A DNA stretch of 37,857 nucleotides from Pseudoduganella buxea (lineage in GTDB: Bacteria > Pseudomonadota > Gammaproteobacteria > Burkholderiales > Burkholderiaceae_D). The stretch's first letter is position 1. The number at the start of each line of letters is the position of its first letter. Position numbers and translations under genes: made by a program. The stretch is taken from positions 1 through 37,857 of the forward strand of contig NZ_WNKZ01000063.1 of the NCBI RefSeq assembly GCF_009720835.1, in the 5' to 3' direction. This document shows positions 34,364 through 37,857 of the stretch, one piece after another. The notes beneath the pieces were generated by a model. It did no database searches. It worked only from the letters and a program-made list of their open reading frames with translations, and was not told where the DNA came from.

Positions 34364-35352
34364 ATCGGAACAAGAGCAATCAGAACAAGTTCGATCGGAA
34401 CAACATCGCCCGGCACAACATCGTCTTCCTCGACCGCGCCAGCCTCATCGCCGACGTGCGCCGCCCCGGCTTCGACCATGACTGGACCGAGTACCCGGCC
34501 AGCACGGCGCAGCAAGCCATCGAACGGCTTGCCGGCGCCACCATTGCCATTACCAACAAGGTGCCGCTGCGCGCGGAGGCGCTGGCCCGACTGCCGGATT
34601 TGCGCCTGATCGCCGTGGCCGCGACGGGCACGGACATCGTCGACCTGGCCGCCGCCCGCGAGCGGGGCATCGTCGTCTGCAATATCCGCGACTACGCCTT
34701 CGCCGCCGTGCCGGAGCACACCTTCGCGCTGATCCTGGCGCTGCGCCGCAACCTGCTGGCCTACCGTGCCGACGTGGAGGCGGGCAAGTGGCAACGCTCC
34801 GAGCGCTTCTGCCTGTTCGACCACCCGATCCGCGACCTGCACGGCAGCCGCCTGGGACTGGTGGGCTACGGCGCGCTGGGCAAGCGCGTGGCCGAGATCG
34901 GCCGCGCCTTCGGCATGACCGTTGCCGTCCACACGCGCACACCGGTCGACGGCGTCGTCAACCTGCCGCTGCATGAACTGCTGGCCACGTCCGACGTCGT
35001 CAGCCTGCACGTGCCACTGAGCGCCGCCACGCGCAACCTGATCGGCGCGCCGGAACTGGCGCGGATGAAGCCTTCGGCCATCCTCGTCAACACGGCGCGC
35101 GGTGGGCTGGTGGACGAAGCGGCACTGGCCGACGCCTTGACGCGCGGCGTCATCGCCGGCGCCGGCTTCGACGTGCTGTCGCAGGAACCGCCGCCGCCGG
35201 ACAATGTGCTCCTGAACCTGCGCCTGCCGAACTTCCTGCTGACGCCCCACTCCGCGTGGGCCAGCGCCGAAGCCATGCAGGGGCTGGCGGACCAGTTGAC
35301 CGGCAATATCGAAGCCTTCGCCGGCGGGGCGCCCGTCAACGTCGTCGCGTAG
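34360..35352 (+). CDS. D-2-hydroxyacid dehydrogenase (glycerate/hydroxypyruvate reductase-like)
   Basis: A 330-residue NAD(P)-dependent enzyme that interconverts D-2-hydroxyacids and 2-oxoacids. The Rossmann motif is LVGYGALGKRVAE, and the catalytic Arg, Glu and His lie in NTARGGLVDE, FDVLSQEP and TPHSAW. The substrate-loop block AVAATGTDIVDL is typical of the glycerate dehydrogenase/HprA-like branch. The first ~17 residues are an odd Asn-rich repeat (NRNKSNQNKFDRNN) before the normal domain begins at about HNIVFLDR. It overlaps the lysR stop by 4 bases. A link to the efflux pump is not evident; the pair may respond to the same signal. Confidence 0.9.
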   Translation: MNRNKSNQNKFDRNNIARHNIVFLDRASLIADVRRPGFDHDWTEYPASTAQQAIERLAGATIAITNKVPLRAEALARLPDLRLIAVAATGTDIVDLAAARERGIVVCNIRDYAFAAVPEHTFALILALRRNLLAYRADVEAGKWQRSERFCLFDHPIRDLHGSRLGLVGYGALGKRVAEIGRAFGMTVAVHTRTPVDGVVNLPLHELLATSDVVSLHVPLSAATRNLIGAPELARMKPSAILVNTARGGLVDEAALADALTRGVIAGAGFDVLSQEPPPPDNVLLNLRLPNFLLTPHSAWASAEAMQGLADQLTGNIEAFAGGAPVNVVA

Positions 35353-35647
35353 AAACGCGCTGATTTTTCACGACGGCGATCTTAGCCTCGGGAAAGCGCG
35401 CCCAACGCCGCGAATACTCCGCCATACCCTGGCATGACAGGGCATTTGCTCTTTCCGGACACGGTTTCGCGAATAAACTCATCGGCCAGCAATAAATCAG
35501 TGCTTCCCAGGTTGCCACGGGATCCATCCCTGCGTTTTCGCAGCGGTGTGACTGCAACAGGAATGGCCTGACTCTGTCGCCTCGCTTATCGTATCGAATC
35601 GTCCCGAAGTGTTGTCGAACGAACGTCCGTTCATTTAAGATTGCATA
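35353..35647. other. 295-bp gap before the lower-GC region
   Basis: No convincing gene or terminator hairpin was seen. The right part is more AT-rich and carries the predicted TetR operator (35621-35632). Base composition shifts here from the very GC-rich genes on the left to the lower-GC tetR/DUF418 pair on the right. Confidence 0.4.
35621..35632. promoter_or_regulatory. TetR-type operator palindrome
   Basis: GAACG-TC-CGTTC is a perfect inverted repeat ending 15 bp before the tetR start codon, with an extra GAACG-like half site immediately to the left (from 35617). The position fits autorepression. Confidence 0.5.
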
Positions 35648-36232
35648 ATGAACACACGCGCCACCAACCCTGACCGGCATAAAAAAATTGAGGCGGCGAT
35701 TGTTTTTTTTATCAATAAAGGGTTCTACGCGACCAGCATGCGCGACATTGCGAACCAGGCCAATGTCAGCCTGCTCAACCTATATACAGACTTTTCTGGA
35801 AAGCAACAGCTGATTGCGGAAGTGGCCGAGCTGGAACGCCTGGACTTACAGCCCGTCACGGAAGCATTCGAATGCATGGCAGCGCCAAACGTAGAGGAGC
35901 TTATGGCGGTGCTGTCTTTCTATCGCGCGCTGAATGTTCAAAAAGACTGGGCAATTCTCACCGCTGAATGCTTCGCGGATTTGGCACGCTCGTCACCACT
36001 TCGCCCGGCCTTCGCGGCGACCCGTCGTCAGTTGCTTGAAGCATTCGCGGCGGCGATTGAGCAAGGTGCCACGAGAGGAACGCTCAGGCCCGGCGCGGAT
36101 CCACGGGCGATTGCACAACTGCTGCTTGATGGCGTGGAAGCGGGAGCACTGAGGGAAGCAATCATGGCCGATCAAGACGAAGGCTTGCAGGTCGTTTCCC
36201 ACTCCCTTTTGCGTTGCCTGCTTTCGGCATGA
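35648..36232 (+). CDS. TetR/AcrR family transcriptional regulator
   Basis: A 194-residue repressor. The N-terminal helix-turn-helix is typical (GFYATSMRDIANQANVS followed by LLNLYTDFSGKQQL, about residues 26-56). The C-terminal helical ligand domain has no recognisable effector signature and resembles the TetR_C-like AefR group in its last 80 residues. Codon use is clearly less GC-rich than in the genes to the left, suggesting acquisition by transfer. The stop overlaps the start of the DUF418-like gene (ATGA), so it probably regulates its own operon through the palindrome at 35621-35632. Confidence 0.9.
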   Translation: MNTRATNPDRHKKIEAAIVFFINKGFYATSMRDIANQANVSLLNLYTDFSGKQQLIAEVAELERLDLQPVTEAFECMAAPNVEELMAVLSFYRALNVQKDWAILTAECFADLARSSPLRPAFAATRRQLLEAFAAAIEQGATRGTLRPGADPRAIAQLLLDGVEAGALREAIMADQDEGLQVVSHSLLRCLLSA

Positions 36233-37286
36233 ATATGCAAACAGACGCGAGGCGCCTGGTCGGACTGGATGTAGCACGCTACCTTGCGTTTGCTGGTATG
36301 GTATTTGTAAATTTCCGCTTAGCCATGGAAGTGCAAACCGCGCAGGCACGCTGGCTGGACAAAATGTTCTGGCTTATCGAAGGTAAAGCATCCGCAACAT
36401 TTGTCGTGCTTGCCGGAATCGGTCTGTCACTGGCGACCCGCTCCATGGAAAAGAGCAAGGCCTACATCTGGACTGCTCGACGCGCCTTATTTTTGCTCAT
36501 TGTCGGATATTGCAACCTGAGCATTTTTCCTGCCGATATTTTGCATTATTATGCAATTTATTTTTTTCTGGCCCTACCCTTTCTGCATTCGCGCCCCCGG
36601 ACCCTATCCACAGCAATCCTGGTCGTCGCAGCCATATCAATATGGGCACAGATAAACTTTGACTACAATAATGGCTGGAACTGGGACCGACTGGAATACT
36701 CGGAGCTATGGACTCTGCCAGGCGCACTGCGCCATTTATTCTTCAACGGGTTTCACCCTGTATTGCCCTGGCTGATATTTCTGTTATTTGGCTTGCTTCT
36801 TGGACAAGCGCCCCTGCACACCAGCCGCATGCAAATGGTGATGGCAATCGTGGGCCTGGGGGTCGCTTGCTGTGGCTTGGCTATCGCCGATCTTCTGCGT
36901 GATCTCCCTGTCGCCTGGCTTTTGGGCACGGCGCCTTTGCCAGCAGGTCCGATATATTGCGTGGTTGGGCTGGGCAGTGCAAGCGCAGTCATCGGCGCAT
37001 GCCTGTGGCTTACACCGCGCTTGCCTTACCTTGGATGGCAGCAGACGCCGGCAAGATGACATTGACGTTGTATCTGATGCATATATTCATCGGAATGGGA
37101 ACATTGGAAGCGTTGGCTCTACTCGACGGTTCCGCCGACCTGATACAGGTCGCTTTGTGTGCCAGCTTGTTTCTCTTCGCGGTAACGCTCGCCGCATCGA
37201 TCTGGGCGACGCGATGGGCCCATGGACCTGTCGAGGCGATGATGCGAAGGATCACAGCGATTCCCTCTCGCAAGAAGAGCAGCTGA
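36229..37286 (+). pseudogene. DUF418-like membrane protein, frameshifted
   Basis: The first frame (36229-37059) encodes 276 residues starting MNMQTDARRLVGLDVARYLA, with multiple membrane helices, as in the DUF418/DUF1624 acyltransferase-like membrane family. It then stops shortly after the LPYLGW segment. The typical family ending, AGKMTLTLYLMHIFIG plus two more helices, continues in a different frame to 37286. The shift needed lies at about 37030-37050 and corresponds to one missing (or two extra) bases. This may be a real disruption or a sequencing error. GC content is low relative to the window. Confidence 0.78.
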
Positions 37287-37479
37287 GGGACTGACGACTG
37301 TCGAAGTGTGAAGCAACCTGGCACGCAGCCATCCACTTCATGCCGAGGAAACCGCGATGACAACGCGCTCATCGAGCGCCTCTGCGGAAAGGGGAAAAAC
37401 GGGCCGGTCCACCATGGACGTCACCTCACCGGCCTCCGGCCTTAGAATGTCGGTTTCTTGTCTTTTCGCCACCGAGCCC

Positions 37480-37734
37480 ATGACCATCTCCCGCACCCGC
37501 CGCACCTTGATCACCGCCGCCGTCGGCGTCCCCGCCGCGCTGTCCCTGCTGTCGCTTCTGTCGCCCCTTGCCGCCGCCACCACGGTCGTCAAGCGCAAGC
37601 CGGTGCGCTCGTTCGCGGAACTGGAAAAGGACTTCAAGGGCCGGATCGGCGTGGCCGCCATCGACCTGGGCGCCGGCAGGATCGTCGGCCATCGCCTGGA
37701 CGAGCGCTTCCCGTTCTGCAGCACCTTTAAGTGA
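37480..37734 (+). pseudogene. Class A beta-lactamase, truncated after the catalytic S-x-x-K by an IS
   Basis: The start is the ATG at 37480. The 84 remaining residues comprise a twin-arginine-like signal peptide (SRTRRTLIT, then a hydrophobic run to about residue 33) and the first part of a class A serine beta-lactamase. This includes the block RIGVAAIDLGAGRIVGHR and RFPFCSTFK, with nucleophile Ser81 and general-base Lys84. Directly after this lysine the frame hits TGA, which is the first trinucleotide of an IS3-type end. A residue equivalent to Cys69, found in class A carbapenemases and some other class A enzymes, precedes the serine. The SDN, Glu166 and KTG elements are missing, so this fragment is inactive. 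Confidence 0.85.
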
Positions 37735-37857
37735 ATCGCCACGACTATCGTAGACACTCCTGAGCCATAATGTCGGGCACAAGGAGAAGATATGAGCGGT
37801 AAGCGGTACACAGAGGAATTCAAGATTGCAGCGATCAAGCAGGTGGCGCAGGGCGGT
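37732..37857 (+). mobile_element. Left end of an IS3-family insertion sequence (continues beyond window)
   Basis: The sequence from 37732 begins TGAATCGCC, a common IS3-family terminus, followed by a leader and a transposase start at 37792. Upstream DNA is the interrupted beta-lactamase. AAG at 37729-37731 is the candidate 3-bp target duplication. The right end is outside the window. Confidence 0.82.
37792..37857 (+). CDS. IS3-family transposase OrfA, partial
   Basis: The first 22 codons are visible, opening MSGKRYTEEFKIAAIKQV. This is the standard start of the helix-turn-helix OrfA protein of IS3-family elements, which binds the terminal repeats and is normally joined to OrfB by frameshifting. 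AAGGAG lies just upstream. The rest is outside the window. Confidence 0.88.
   Translation, partial: MSGKRYTEEFKIAAIKQVAQGG

Noticed and set aside
35336..35680. A 114-codon minus-strand frame between the dehydrogenase and tetR
   Set aside because: It covers the tetR start and its operator, has no ribosome site and no recognisable family; I considered a transposase remnant but could not support it.
37338..37479. Minus-strand frame next to the class A beta-lactamase, considered as a divergent AmpR/PenR-type regulator remnant
   Set aside because: The short protein-like tail has no helix-turn-helix and no LysR motif; a divergent regulator is not present here.

Overview
The window is high-GC DNA from a betaproteobacterium, most likely Oxalobacteraceae (Massilia/Telluria/Pseudoduganella-like). 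This is inferred from protein style (a ureDABCEFGJ operon, a PEP-CTERM protein, a PE-LIG-POL LigD, a MexF/BpeF-type RND pump) and from dispersed short palindromes built on a GGGGTC(A/T)GACCCC-like core. No rRNA, tRNA, CRISPR array or replication origin was seen.

Layout. 1-2180: a secreted Asn/Ser/Thr/Ala/Gly-rich protein cut by the left edge, preceded by a sigma-54 type -24/-12 element, with a sigma-54-dependent activator (VpsR-like N-terminus) just behind it. 2385-3005: a PlsC-like acyltransferase. 3059-8730: a tightly packed urease operon transcribed leftward (ureD-A-B-C-E-F-G-J), preceded by a near-perfect sigma-54 promoter and an NtrC-type palindrome, so nitrogen control is expected. 8900-12646: a small unknown protein, an exported M20 amidohydrolase and a DUF885 protein. 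12647-16801: a SulP transporter with STAS domain, a cluster of three 35-bp palindromic repeat units, a PEP-CTERM protein and a PL9-like pectate lyase. 16994-18460: a GAF-GGDEF protein with a variant RGEEF signature.

18697-23653 carries a stress-type SDR and Ku in one direction and a three-domain LigD converging on Ku across a strong bidirectional terminator: a complete bacterial NHEJ pair. 23831-24166 is a small exported Lys/Ala/Glu-rich protein. 24263-25809 holds a subclass B3 metallo-beta-lactamase behind pgeF. 25953-33167 is a five-gene leftward operon: small membrane protein, alpha/beta-hydrolase-like protein that lacks a normal nucleophile, RND adaptor, RND pump and outer-membrane factor. 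It resembles the Burkholderia llpE-bpeEF-oprC (ceoAB-opcM) arrangement, with a divergent LysR regulator and a LysR-type operator centred about 65 bp upstream of a predicted promoter. A D-2-hydroxyacid dehydrogenase follows lysR.

35648-37857 is lower in GC: a TetR regulator, a DUF418-like membrane protein broken by a frameshift, and a class A beta-lactamase gene cut exactly after its catalytic S-T-F-K motif by the left end of an IS3-family element that runs off the window. The most interesting items are the sigma-54 activator/secreted-protein module at the left edge, the catalytically degenerate hydrolase embedded in the efflux operon with its LysR control region, the IS-interrupted beta-lactamase, and the dispersed palindromes. 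Functions are assigned from motifs and gene order by eye; no database search was run.
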